NCBI GenBank assembly: GCA_026315105.1
Contig: CM048744.1
Location: 655,963,676-656,027,675, forward strand
Source: Locusta migratoria
Taxonomy: Eukaryota; Arthropoda; Insecta; Orthoptera; Acrididae
DNA length: 64,000 nucleotides
Direction of reading: 5' to 3'
Shown: piece after piece, positions 21,240 through 33,132 of the stretch
Position numbering within the stretch: the first letter of the stretch is position 1
Layout of the letters: each line of letters starts with the position of its first letter
Notes under the pieces: model-generated
Databases searched by the model: none
Told to the model about the DNA's origin: nothing
The model's input: only the letters and a program-made list of their open reading frames with translations
Made by a program: the position numbers and the translations under genes

Positions 21240-23303
21240 GCCCTTTAAAGCACAACTGGTGTAATGACCATTTATCTTGTTTTGAGATATTAAAGTGTTT
21301 CCTACAACTTGTATATAAAAATCAGGATTGTACTTTTGGACAATTTTTTTTTTTTCAATAAAATTCCAAAAAATTGTCATTTTTAACTTAAATTGACGTT
21401 TTTAAAACTTTTTATTTCTCTTTTTTTTTTCAAGCACTTAAATGTTATTACACCATTTGTGCTGTAAATGATTTTTAAAGTATTATTGTGAACAAAAACA
21501 AAATCATTATCAAAAAACCTCTGTTTTATTACAATAATAAGTGAGATACTATATTTTTTTTACTCGTTGTCACTTTCTTCATCTTCTTTCTGAAGTGGGC
21601 CAACATCTTCAGTATTCCCACTCGTGACAAGCCTCTGGAAATAGCTGTGGTGTATTGGAGGGATGTATGGCAGCAGCTCCATCATGTCTTTCTTTTTTTC
21701 TTTCATAACAGGCCGAGCGCTTATGTATAGCTTCCCCTGATCAATGTTGCAAACCTTAACTTGTTGTTCTTTTTTTCCCGTTGGCATGAAATTCAAAGTT
21801 GAAAACAGCATCTCTTCAGGTAAAGTTTCATTGAAAAGGATTTTAAATGGCTCACTCTTTTTGTAGCATATCCATTGCATTTTTAGCCACGATACAGGAT
21901 GGCTGTCACAGTCTTTCTTTCTTTTGGTGATTTTTTTCAGGATGTTTTCGACTGAAAAAAATCATCGATCATCATAACTGTCATGTGAAAGGCTTTCTTT
22001 TTCCTTGTCATAGCAATAGTTCTGCACCAGTCGTCAGGTATGTAAATTTGTTGTGACTTACTGAAGTTTTCAATCAACGCAAAGTCACAATCATTGGGAA
22101 GGAATTAATGCCCACTTTGCATGAATTTTTGGTCAATTATTTCTACATTGTTGTCAGGACTTTGGACATGTTTCATTAATGTCATGGCAATTTTCCAGTT
22201 CCCGTTTTGCCCTGTACGTAACCACATTTTTGGCTGCTGGGGCTCTAGATTCTATCTGTTTAATCAAACAGGATGAAATTTCTTGTGAAACTTTTGAACC
22301 ATTAACTTCATTCCAACAGTACATGAGTCCCATTTTGGTCGAAAGTTCATGGCAGCCTAAATTGTATATGTACATATTACGTTTGTAGTAGGCCTGTTGA
22401 CACACCAATTTAGGGAAAGGCAGAGACTTCTCCAAATCAAACAAAAGTGCATAGTAGCTGTCATCCCCAGAATTGCATTTCCTCTTCCTTTCTTCATGTT
22501 TCCACTCCTTTCTTTGTCTTTTCCGGGTTCTTCTTGGCCTACCTTCTGCAGTTGCCTCTGATTCACCACTATCAGGTATATTGGGTCTCCCTTCCATTTT
22601 TTCTGCTGCTTCATTGTCGTCATCTATGGAATCTGGATCATCAAAATCTAAAACCAAAATTTAGTGTTTTAAAACTACTGAAGAAAAATGTAGATGGGCA
22701 GTTTTTTTATGACAATAAGATTTGTACAATGTCAAATATGCTATAAAAATGTTTTGATGGCAGTCTAGGTGGACTGCCGACTTAGGCCTAAATGTTGACA
22801 GCAAAATTGTTGTATCTCCATTTGTAGGTTAGATGCATAATTATAATAAACATACAAAATAAACAAAACTCTTACTTTCTTCACTGGATATGTCTGCAAA
22901 TGATGGCAAATATTCAATCTCTGATCCATTGTCAGCCAAGATACTTGTTGTTCCACAATGTCATCTTCACTTGAGTCCATTTTAACAACAAGAATACTAT
23001 AATAGCCCTGAATATGTTATATTTTGCTACTGTTAATAAAAAACACTAGAGAGGAAATCCTTCCTTTATGAAAGATACTGCACAAATGGTGTACCTCCCA
23101 ACTGCACCGGTTGTGCTGTCAGCTAACAGGGGGCAGTATACACTGCACAAGTAAGTGCTGCTAATTATGCTGTTGCTATGGGATCTAGGAGTAACAGCGT
23201 TTGTGCATTAAACAGAAAACACCTTCCCCTACACAGTACGATGCCGGAAAAAAAAAAAAAAAAAAAAAAATAGTGGAGTTACACCACTTGTGCTCTAAGG
23301 GGC
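21240..23303 (-). mobile_element. TIR transposon carrying a split gene, private to unit 1
   Basis: Left end 'gccctttaaagcacaactgg' pairs with the reverse of the right end 'ccacttgtgctctaaggggc'. The 'gcac-aa-tggtgtaa' pattern recurs inside both ends (21440-21475 and 23080-23125), like multiple transposase-binding sites. The other units continue directly from 'tctccattcac' to 'atttaaacagtttgaa' at this point, which proves insertion. I could not read a clear target duplication. An A tract at 23248-23270 lies near the right end. Confidence 0.75.
21560..22980 (-). pseudogene. Transposon-borne gene resembling DUF7869-type proteins (broken)
   Basis: Minus strand. An acidic first exon begins at 22980 (MDSSEDDIVEQQ). 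A donor 'gtaag' at 22876 and an acceptor 'ttttag' at 22648 suggest a 229-bp intron. Exon 2 (from 22647) has 'FDDPDSIDDD', a basic stretch, then 'QQAYYKRNMYIYNLGCHEL' and 'GSKVSQEISSCLIKQI'. After frameshifts come 'VEIIDQKFMQSGH', 'IYIPDDW' and finally 'ELLPYIPPIHHSYF' with an acidic end. I recall this order from insect proteins annotated DUF7869, many of which are repetitive, so a transposase-like role is likely but unproven. There is a frameshift after 'VVTYR', where the family has a Ser-Asp-containing block. Confidence 0.65.
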
Positions 23304-23729
23304 TCATTTAAACAGTTTGAAGTGAGATACATTTAGGGTTTGAAGCTGTGGAAACTATACTTATGGGTTTATATTGCTATGAAGAATGACAGTTAAGCTT
23401 AAAATTCAAAGCTGTACAGGCAGTAAAAAGGACAAAATTCAAACAGATGTGAGACCTTTATCGCAGCAGTAAGTTTAAAAATAGGGTATACATTATTCAA
23501 ACCAATTATGTTTGAAATTTAACAGGAGCTGATAGAATTAAGTTCTATTCAGAATATTCACAGTATAGGAACACTAAAATAACAGGAATTAGTGATATTA
23601 AATGTTTGTAGATACTCTGGTCAAATATCTTGAATCGGGTAGCTAACAGGATTAGATTAGATCAGTAGCTTCCAAACATTTACTTCATGTACTTTAATTG
23701 GAAATTAATACACATCCTGCTGATTCTAG
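23304..23729 (+). repeat. Intron segment upstream of exon copy 2
   Basis: Array intron: 'tttgaagctgtggaaacta', 'ctctggtcaaatatcttg', then the acceptor region. No other feature is seen. Confidence 0.8.
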
Positions 23730-23843
23730 GAGCTGGAGGCTCTCAAAGCAGAACTGGATGCACTTAAGTCTGCACAACAAGGAGATAAGAGTTTGCTGGA
23801 TGAACTAGAGAAAATGAAAGCAGAAAATGAAAAACTTAAGAAT
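23730..23843 (+). CDS. Coiled-coil exon, copy 2 (38 codons)
   Basis: Acceptor 'ctgattctag', donor 'gtgagtttc'. Compared with copy 1 there is one replacement (Thr21 to Ser) and one silent change (Leu9, ttg to ctg). It ends in Asn like copies 1 and 3. The 7-residue block at positions 4-10 is present, as in copy 1 only. The frame is open only in phase 0. Confidence 0.75.
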
Positions 23844-24004
23844 GTGAGTTTCTTCATTATATTTTCTGTGAAATAGATTTAAAAATAGATATATTCTTAT
23901 TTACATAGTAACAAAAATTATAATATCCTTTATTCAGTTCAGCTGATTAGTAATCTCCCATTAGAGTAAGAAAGTACTTAATTTTATAACAATCATTTTC
24001 TCTT

Positions 24005-25443
24005 CTTCACCAACAACTCGAACCAATAGTTCAAGACATAGCCTCTCACATCCAAGAAACCAACCACTTTCTTCAATGACTCCACCATCCCCACCACATT
24101 ACCTCCATGTACTTGTCACAGCTGATGCCACTCCCCTATGCACCAAGATATCATACATGAACTTGCTACTCTCAATTACCAACTTTTTTTCAGTGTCCTT
24201 CAGACTCCAAGCCCAATAGCTCATTCCTCATAACCCTCACAGTGAAATTGTAACAAACAATTACTTTTCCTTTGAAGAAACAGTATACAATCAAATCTGC
24301 GGCAAAGCCTTGGGCACTCTGTGGACATGGGCACAGCAATGGCATCTGTATGGCACTCTACTATGCCAATATATTTGTTGGCCATCTAGGGGAAATCTTC
24401 CTAGCCCCCCAAAATCCCTGGTCTGCTTCTTTGGTGATAGTTTAATGGTTTGGATTCAGGGCCAAAACATCCTATCCCCATTCCTTCATATCCTCAACTC
24501 TTTCTCTCCCATCAGTTTCACTTTATACTTTGTAACACAGTATGCCACCTTCCTGGATTTTAACCTCCACCTCACTGAATACTCATCTGTTCACATTGAA
24601 CCTACTAATTACCCACATTACCTGCACTTTGGCAGCTGCCATCCATTACACATCAAAAACCCTCCCATAGAGCCTAGCCACCCACGTACATGAATTTTCA
24701 GTAATGAAACATTCCTTACCAAATATCCTGAAGGCCTCCTAAAGGCCTTGACAGACAAACATTACCCTCCTGAACTTGTCTGCAAACAGATTTCACATTC
24801 CATATCCTCACATCACCAATTCTCTCTCCCCACCCAATAACCAGCCACAAAGAAGTGTTCTTCTTTTCACCCAGTACCACCCTGAACTCGATGAATTAAC
24901 TCAAATCCTTAGTCAAGTCACTGATTATCTGTTATCATCCCTTAAAGTGAGAGACATCCTACTCTAGCTCCTTTGGATCGCTTCTAAAGTGGTGTTTTGT
25001 CACCCATGCAACCTCCACAACATCCTAGTCCATCCCTATGCCACTCCCTGTGGGAGACCCCATGTTAAACCTACCCATTCTACCCACAGCACTTCTTACT
25101 CCAGTCCTCTCACAGGTTTAGCCTACCCCGTCAAAGTTCGGACCACCTGTGGGAGCAGCTACATGGTTCACCAACTCTGCTGCAATCAGTGTGCAGCATT
25201 TTACATTGGCATGATAACAAACCAGCAGTCCCTCAGGATAAATAGCCACCCTCAAACTGTGGAAAAAACAAGATGGCCCATCTTGTAATATAGCATGCAG
25301 CTGAACTGAACACACTTGATTTCAATGGCTATTTTACAATCTAAGCCATCCACCACCAGCTCTTATGTACTGTGCAGGTGGGAGATGGGAGTAGTCCCTT
25401 CAGCATAGTACTGCAACCATCCTGGCCCCATACTAAGAAAACT
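24005..25443 (+). mobile_element. PLE-1 copy in unit 2
   Basis: Same element as in unit 1, with somewhat longer open pieces: 'CFFGDSLMVWIQGQN', 'ATFLDFNLHLTEYSS', 'YPHYLHFGSCHPLHIK' and 'CNQCAAFYIGMITNQQS' (GIY-YIG region). The reverse transcriptase active-site region is eroded (GDSLMVW where the family has YIDDIFMIW). It is interrupted at 25443 by LINE-B; its 3' part resumes at 27651. Confidence 0.8.
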
Positions 25444-27650
25444 GTCTTGAGCAGTTAAACCAGCAACTCACGCACAATGGAAATATTCTAGACTTAATAG
25501 CCACAAACAGGCCTGACCTTATTAATGATGTCTGTGTAGAGACAGAAATTAGTGATCATGATATCGTCATAGCATGGATGATGACCAAAGTTCATAAACC
25601 AATCAAGAAGGCTAGGAGCGTGCTTTTGTTGGGAAGAGCCGATAAGCAAATGTTACGATCGAACTTAGAAAATGAATGGGCATCGTTTAATTCCGGGACT
25701 ATGGATGTAGAGGAATTGTGGACTACATTTAAGTGCATTGTTAATAAAGGGTTAGAGAAATATGTTCTAGTAAAGACGATTAAGGATGGAAAAGATCCAC
25801 CGTGGTATAATAATAATGTTAGAAAGCTGCTGAGAAAGCAAGGGCTATTGCACTCTCGATTCAAAAAAGAACACGCAAATGATGACAGGCAAAAGTTAGT
25901 AGAGATTCGTGTGTCTATAGAAAGATCGATGCACGAAGCATACAATAATTATCATAGCCATACCTTAGCAAAAGATCTTTCCGAGAACCCGAAAAAATTC
26001 TGGTCCTATGTAAAATCGATAAGTGGATCTAAGCCCACTGTCCAGTCACTCGTTGATCATTCCGGGGCAGTAATAGAAGAAAGCAAACGGAAAGCTGAAG
26101 TTCTAAATTTAATCCTTAAGAATTCTTTCACGCAGGAGGACCGCACAAGTGTACCATCATTTGATCAACATACTAATTCCGAAATGGGGGACATAGCAAT
26201 AGGTATTTCCGGTTAGAGAAGCAGCTGAGAGAGCTAAATACAAAAAGGTCTGCTGGTCCGGATGGATTAGCAGTACGGTTTTACAAAGACTATTCTGCGG
26301 CTTTGGCCCCCTACTTAGCGTGCATTTATTGCGAATCTTTAATTCAGTGCAAAGTCCCTAGTGATTGGAAAAAAGGGCAGGTGACTCCCGTGTACAAGAA
26401 AGGAAAGAGCACTGACCCATACAATTAAAGGCTAATATTGTTGACATCAGTTTCATGTAGAATTTTGGAGCATATTCTCAGTTCGAATATAGTAAATTTC
26501 CTTGAAACGGAAAAGCTTCTTTCCATGAATCAGCACGGGTTTAGGAAACATCGATCATGTGAAACTCAGCTTGCCGTTTTCTCACATGACATCTTGTGAG
26601 CCATGAACGAAGGGCAACAGGCGGATTGTGTTTTTCTCAACTTCAAAAAGGCGTTTGACGTGGTGCCACACTGCAGACTGCTAACGAAGATACGAGCTTA
26701 TGGAATAGGTTCACAGATTTGTGACTGGCTGGAAGACTTCCTAAGTAATAGTACACAGTACGTTGTTCTCGACGGTGAGTGTTCATGAGAGACGAGTGTA
26801 TCGTCAGGCGTGCCCCAGGGGAGTGTGATAGGACCGCTATTATTTTCTATCTATATAAATGATCTGATGGACAGAGTAAGTTGTAATTTGTGGCTATTTG
26901 CTCGTGATGCTGTGGTGTATGGAAGGGTGTCGTCTGTAACTGACTGTAATAGCTTACAGGATGACTTAGACAAAATTTCTAGTTGGTGCGAAGATTGGCA
27001 ACTAGCTCCCAATGTAGAAATATGTAAGGTGATGTGCATGAGTAGAAAAAACAATCCGATAATGTTCGAATACAGCATTAGTAGTGAGCTTCTTGATGCT
27101 GTCACGTCGTTCAAATATCTAGGCGTAACATTGCAGAGTGATATGAAATGGAACGAACATGTAAGGACAGTTGTGAGTAAGGCGGGAGAATTTTGTGAAG
27201 ATGTACTTCACCTGTAAAGGAGACCGCATATAAAACGCTTGTACAACCACGTTTTAAGTATTGCTCAAGTGTTTGGGACCCGCAGCAGTTGAGTTTAAAG
27301 GAAGACATAGAGGCGGTTCAGCGACGAGCAGCTAGATTTGTTACCGCTGGTTCGACCAATGTGCGAGTGTCATGGAAATGCTCCAGCAACTGAATTGGGG
27401 ATTGCTGGAGGAAAGACGACGTTGTTTTCGTGAATTTCTGTTAAGTAAATTTAGAGGGCCGCAATTTGAAGCTGAGTGTAGTATGATCTTACTGCCGCCT
27501 ACTTACATTTTGCGTAAAGATCACAAAGACAAGATAAGAGAATTTAGGGCTCGTGCAGAGGCATATACGCATTCTTTTTTTCCTCATTCAATTTGTGTAC
27601 CATCAGCCACGCACCTTATGGTGAATTGCGGAGTATGTATGTAGATGTAG
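25444..27650 (+). mobile_element. LINE-B, 5'-truncated non-LTR retrotransposon
   Basis: Inserted in PLE-1 of unit 2: 'aact' occurs at 25440-25443 and again at 27651-27654. The 3' end is a short tandem tail ('gtatgtatgtagatgtag'), as in CR1/Jockey-like LINEs. The 5' end starts within the endonuclease domain ('ILDLIATNRPDLI', 'ISDHDIVIAW'), so it is truncated. Confidence 0.9.
25480..27640 (+). pseudogene. LINE-B endonuclease-reverse transcriptase
   Basis: Domain order: end of the AP-type endonuclease (catalytic 'SDHD' near 25550), linker (212-codon frame 25578-26216 with 'DPPWYNNNVRKLLRK', 'LSENPKKFWSYVKS'), RT block 'KRSAGPDGLAVRFY', 'DWKKGQVTPVYKKG', 'NQHGFRKHRSCETQL', 'VFLNFKKAFDVVPH', 'MPQGSVIGPLLFSIYIND', the active-site box, and the C-terminal part to 27640. 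The active site reads 'LFARDAVVYG' where the family has FADD, so the first Asp of the pair is Arg. At least five stops (near 26214, 26426, 26598, 26786 and 27217) and frameshifts make it non-functional. The clade is Jockey/CR1-like by motif style. Confidence 0.9.
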
Positions 27651-28810
27651 AACTTATCATCCCTACAACCTATGTGTAATACACCTTCATCCCTGCCCAC
27701 TATACTGTATCCATCCATTTCATGTCTTTCTTCCATCTGTGTGTTGCCCCTTCTTTTATTTATCTGTCTTGAATATTTCAATATACCCTTAATTAATTTT
27801 TTATTATTTATTTTTTGCTTTTCTCTACACATACATTTTTCCTTCACCTACCCATTCCCTTTACTGCATTCTATGCTGCATCTTCCATTTCCACCTATCA
27901 GAGCCTTTACAGTCCATTGTGCACCATGGAACGAATTATCTCCATCCTAACTTGGCATCCCCATCACTCTATTTACTCCCCTCCTCACTCATTGTTGAGA
28001 TGCTTGTTGAATTGGAGTGGCTGGAGATGGTGGTCATGGGTACAATGCCAATCTCGATTTTCCATGTCACAATGCAGAAAAATACTCATTATCAAGTATT
28101 GTTTTGCAGAGCATCTTTTTATACCACAGATGCCATTGGTTTCTAATTGAAAAAACCTTAGTTAAATTATCGACAAAATAATTTCATGTAGTATGTTATC
28201 TGAAGTATCTTGTAAGCTCATTACCTGTTATGCCTTACTTATAACCATCACAGTATCAAAATATCTTTGTCTTGTACTTCCGAAAATGTCTATATGTCTA
28301 GATCATAAATTATTGCAAAATGTGTGTCAGAAAAACTATTGGAACATTTGTCTCTTTTTTCTCCATTCACGCATTTAAACAGTTTGAACTGAGATATATT
28401 TAGGTTTTGAAGCTGTGGAAACTATACTTATGGGTTTATATTGTTATGAAGAATGGCAGTTAAGCTTAAAATTCATAGCTGTACAGGCAGTATGAAAGAC
28501 AAAATTCAAACAGATGTGAAGCCTTTATTGCAGCAGTAAGCTTAAAAATAGAGTATACATTATTCCAACCAATTATGAAAGAAATTCAACAGGAGCTGCT
28601 AGAATTAAGTTCTATTCAGAATATTCACAGTATAGGAACACTAAAATATCGGGAATTAGTGATATTAAATGTTTGTAGATACTCTGGTCAAAGATCTTGA
28701 ATCGGGTAACTAACAAGAGTGCTAACATTAGATTAGATTAGATCAGTAGTTTCCAAACATTTACTTCATGTACTTTAACTGGAAATTAATACACATCCTG
28801 TTGATTTTAG
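27651..28810 (+). repeat. PLE-1 3' part and intron segment before exon copy 3
   Basis: Resumes the sequence cut by LINE-B ('aacttatcatccctacaac'), followed by the standard unit intron to the acceptor 'ttgattttag'. Short open frames here are the same pyrimidine-rich stretches seen in the other units and are not genes. Confidence 0.8.
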
Positions 28811-28903
28811 GAGCTGGAGGCACTTAAGTCTGCACAACAAGGAGATAAGAGTTTGCTGGATGAACTAGGGAAAATGAAAGCAGAAAATGAAAAACTTAAG
28901 AAT
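28811..28903 (+). CDS. Coiled-coil exon, copy 3 (31 codons)
   Basis: Acceptor 'ttgattttag', donor 'gtgagtttc'. It lacks the 21 bases encoding residues 4-10 of copies 1-2, exactly one heptad. It has a private replacement Glu to Gly ('DELGKMK') and ends in Asn. Glycine there would weaken but not end the helix. Phase 0 on both sides. Confidence 0.75.
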
Positions 28904-29059
28904 GTGAGTTTCTTCATTATATTTTCTGTGAAATAGATTTTAAAATAGATATGTTCTTATTTACATAGTAACAAAAATTATAATATCCTTTATTCAGTTC
29001 AGCTGATTAGTAATCTCCCATTAGAATAAGGAAGTACTTAATTTTATAACAATCATTTT

Positions 29060-29463
29060 CTCTTCTTCACCAACACCTCCAACCAATTGTTCAAGACATA
29101 GCCTCTCACATCCAAGAAACCAACCACTTCCTTCAATGACTCCACCATCCCCACCACATTACCTCCATGATCCTAACTTGTCACAGCTGATTCCACTCCC
29201 CTATGCACCAAGAAATCATACATGAACTTGCTACTCTCAATTACCAACTTTTTTTCAGTGTTCTTCAGACTCCAAGCCCAATAGCTCATTCCTCATAACC
29301 ATCACAGTGAAATTGTAACAATTACTTTTCCTTTGAAGAAACAGTATACAATCAAATCTGCGCCAAAGCCTAGGGCACTCTATGGACATGGGCAGAGCAA
29401 TGGCATCTATATGGCACTCTACTATGCCAATCTATTTGTTGGCCATCTAGAGGAAATCTTCCA
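29060..29463 (+). mobile_element. PLE-1 copy in unit 3, truncated
   Basis: Only the first 0.4 kb is present, up to 'ggccatctagaggaaatctt'. The rest of PLE-1 and the following intron are missing and replaced by the 15.7-kb transposon nest; the unit sequence resumes at about 45131. Confidence 0.8.
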
Positions 29464-29903
29464 ACTTATTTGTTTACTTTTGGTCCTCTGAATCATACAT
29501 TGTACAGACATGCACATCATGAAATAGGACAAGTGAGAATAGGTGATGTGATGGAAAATGATGGATATGCCATGATGATTACGTTTAACATAAAGTAGAA
29601 AATTAATGCTATAAAATTATACATAATTACATTTTTGGAAGAGTACATCATTAGAAGAGGATTCAGTGTAATTTTTACATAGGTCTCATACTTATTCAAT
29701 ATCAGAATTTAACATTTTACATTCATTTATATTACATTTTCTTCGAATGATGTTAATAACTGACATACATTGCCTGATATTCTTTGAATGTGAAGCTTCT
29801 TATGACAGGTTGGTTTCAATAAATTCCTGTATGCTGTAAAAGCAATGTTTAATTAGGAATTACCACAATTTTACTCTAAAATCCTTCACTAGTCCAATAT
29901 TCT

Positions 29904-30338
29904 TTACTTCTGGGGGATATGATTGTACAGTTTTATCCCCATATATTTTACACCTTTACTGTATAGCTTTGTTGAATGTGGAACTAATCGTAGGGAGTTT
30001 TTTGACCTTGTATCGTGGTGATGCCAATCTGAGTTTATGTCCAGGTTGCCAATGTTTTTCTTTGTGTAACACAGTAGGTCTTGTATGTACTGGCATGGGA
30101 GGGGTAGTATGTTCAGTGTCTGGAACAATGGTTTGCATGATTCTTTATGTTGTTTGAACAGTATTAATCTAACTGCTTGTTTCTGGAGTTTAAACAGCTT
30201 CATTGCCTCTGCACTATGCCCCCAGAAGATAATTCCATAACTTGGTACAGAATGGAAAAGAGCATAGTACATTGATGTGAGTGTGCTGGTACTAACAATG
30301 TTTCTTATTAGTCTAATCATAAAACATATTTTACTCAA
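29904..30338 (-). pseudogene. LINE-D RT C-terminal region
   Basis: A 145-codon minus frame: 'MYYALFHSVPSYGIIFWG', 'FKLQKQAVRLILFKQH', 'CKPLFQTLNILPLPCQY', 'HHHDTRSKNSLRLVPHST', 'GVKYMGIKLYNHIP'. These are the conserved blocks of the C-terminal region after the RT thumb in Jockey/CR1-type LINEs. It connects in order with the RT on the other side of copia (40661-41329). It is related to, but not the same copy as, the fragment at 63469-64000. Confidence 0.85.
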
Positions 30339-30508
30339 TTTGGTACAGATTATGTGAATGTGGCTTTACCATGAAAGTGTGTCTGAGATAGTAACCCTTA
30401 AGAATTTGGTTTCCTTGACGAAATTTACTTGAGCGTCACTCAGTGATATAATTGGGACTGATTGGTTTTTATTCTGAACTGTGAAAGATAATACCAACTG
30501 TCTTCTTT

Positions 30509-30880
30509 TATTGAATTTAAGCCAACACAATGAGACTGCAAATAGTGATATGGTTTTGTCTTCAATTACTACTTTATTTGTGAATAAAACTGCATTTTAT
30601 TACCCACATCTTATCAGGTCCAATGTAGTAACACACACGAATTTAACATGGCGCCTTTTCTGTTACATGCATCATGCACAAGACAAAAATAACTACTAAA
30701 ATGAAAGAACCTGTAAAGGCACAAAGACACTACAAGTGTCATGATCAAAATAAAATGAATGGCAAAGATACACACTAACATGTTCATAGGAAACAAACAT
30801 GAATTACAAAAAGGTTACGTTCTGATTTATAGTTTAACACAATGTTTCTGTAAACATGACATAAAATAAATTATTTTAAC
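30509..30880 (-). repeat. Copia 3' LTR
   Basis: 372 bp, nearly identical to 40246-40617 (differences such as 'attactactt' versus 'attactgctt'). In transcription orientation the LTR starts at 30880 ('gttaaaataattta'). Confidence 0.9.
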
Positions 30881-31025
30881 ACTTTCCCTTCTTAACTAGA
30901 AATCAGAAAACAAACAAGTTCATAAAATAAGTTACTGGGAGAATTTACTTTAACAGTTTCCTTGTTAAGTAGAAATTGAGAGAAAAAAAAATTACCGCAC
31001 AAAAATTAGCCCTTCTTTTTCTTGT

Positions 31026-33062
31026 TCAGAACAGTCCCATCTCATTACACAAAATCTTCATGTGTGTCTTTGGTAGAGCCATGGTCATGATGTCCACTAT
31101 CTGCTCTTTGGTTGGAATTTGTAGGACTCTGAATCTTCCTTCGGCAAGTTTTCCACGAATGAAGAAATGTTTGATGGCAATATGTTTGGTTCGGCGATGA
31201 AATTCAGGAGTTTCCGCCAACTTTACTGCTGCTGAATTATCAATTCGTAGAATTGGAATTTCGGACAGCCTTATTGTTTCTCTGAACAGCCGAGTGAACC
31301 AAATGATCTCCTTGACTGCTTCATTTGCAGCAACTAGTTCAGCTTCAGTTGTTGATGTTGCTACCACAGCTTGTCGTTGGCTTAGCCATGATACCGCTCC
31401 TCCAGCATGGTTTATGACTACTCCAGATGTTGATCTGCCTGTTTTTGAACAGCCTCAAAAATCTGCATCACTGTAGCATTCCAAGGATTCCAAGGTCTTA
31501 CCCTTTCCTTTTGATCTGTACATGATTCCATAGTCAGTCGTTCCTGCTATATAACGAAAAACCCTTTTTACTCTTAATATATCTTCTTTGGTGGGATTCA
31601 CGAGAGATCTTGACAGAACACTTATACTGAAGGCTAGATCAGATCTTGTGCCAAGCATCAGATACATTAATGCTCCTACTGCTTCTCTATATGGAAAAAA
31701 CTGTTTTTCCTTGTCATCTTTCCCTGACTGTGAAGCTTCTGTAACTTTCAAAATTGGTGTAGAAACAGGTTTACATTCTGAAAAAGTGAACCATTTGAAA
31801 ATGCTTTGTGCATAAGCCTTCTGGTGAATTTTGATACTGCCATCCTTGTCATGCTCTATTTGCAGGCCTAAAAAATAACTTGCATTTGCCTTTGTAATCT
31901 TGAACTCCTTTTGTAACTGTTGAAAGAAAATGTTCAAGTCATTTGAATCTGTGGCAGCTACCAGCCCATCATCAACATACAAAATTACAAGTACTTGTTT
32001 GCCATTTTTATTTTGAATGTACAAGCATGGATCTGCCTGGCTCACTCTGAAGTCTAGACTAAGCAAGAATTCTCTGAATCATTTATTCCAGCACCTTGGT
32101 GCTTGTTTTAAACCATACAAGCTCTTCTTTAACCGGCAGACTCTGTCAGTACCATCTTCATAACCCATTGGTTGTTTCATGTAAATAGTTTCCTCAAGTT
32201 TACCATACAAGAAGGCCGTTGATACATCAAATTGTCCAAGAAACATTCTTTTAGTTGCAGCAACACTCAGAACAGATCGAATAGTTGTCATTTTAGCAGC
32301 TGGACTAAATGTTTGACTATAATCTACACCTTCACGTTGACTGAAACCCTTGGCAACTAGTCGAGCCTTAAATTTTTCAATCTGACCCTCTGCATTTGTT
32401 TTTAGTCGAAACACCCATTTACATGGTATTGACTTGGCACCATTTGGTAAGTCTTCAAGCTCCCAAGTTTCATTTTCAATCAGAGATTCCATTTCTCTGT
32501 CCATCACTTCTTTCCATTTTATGCTATCTTCATGTCTAAGTCTATCCTCATATGTTGTAGGAACATTGGTTGTGACAAACAAATCTTCTGACATCATTAC
32601 AAACTCATTAAGGTATTTTGGCCTCTTTAATGATGAACGATCTCTTAACATCACTTCTAACCTTTCTTTGTAGGTCTCCTGAATGTCACCATCCGATTCT
32701 GCATCTGTGGTAGTTTCATGCTCCAAACTATTTTCTTCCTCACTCTCTGATTGGTTTTCAACATGATCTGGATCTGCAGCTGGTTTCTCAACATCTTGGA
32801 ATGGCAGTGTAACTGGTTCAGTACAACATCTTGGTTTTTCTTCAAATTGGACATCTCTAGACAGCACAACTGAATTACTTTCTTTTATCCAAATCCTGAA
32901 ACCTTCATCTCCATCATAACCAATGAGATGCCCTTTCACAGCCTTTTTGTCCATTTTTCTTCTTTTTTCACTTGGAATGTGTGCATAACATGCTGAGCCA
33001 ATAATCCTAAGATGTTTATTTCGAGGCTTTTTTTCGTTCCCACAACTCATATGGACTAACAC
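31026..33062 (-). pseudogene. Copia reverse transcriptase and RNase H
   Basis: Minus-strand frames, all in one phase, separated only by stop codons near 32076 and 31450. Integrase end and RT start 'LRIIGSACYAHIPSEKRRK'; RT blocks 'WKEVMDREMESLIENETW', 'PCKWVFRLKTNAEG', 'KARLVAKGFSQREGVDY', 'KKSLYGLKQAPRCW'; active site 'ILYVDDGLVAA' (YVDD intact); 'GALMYLMLGTRSDLAF'; RNase H 'TSTTEAELVAANEAVKE' and 'HIAIKHFFIRG'. These match the copia family in order and spacing. A frameshift near 33100 separates it from the integrase frame. The small number of lesions indicates moderate age. Confidence 0.95.
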
Positions 33063-33132
33063 CTTCTACAGATGATTTCCCTGTTCTATTCAAAATGTAG
33101 ATTGCTGTGTTGACTAACTCAGCCCATATTTG

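Noticed and set aside
22154..22657. A host gene at 22.2-23.0 kb on the minus strand
   Set aside because: It lies between inverted ends, is absent from the other five units, and is broken by frameshifts, so it belongs to a transposon.
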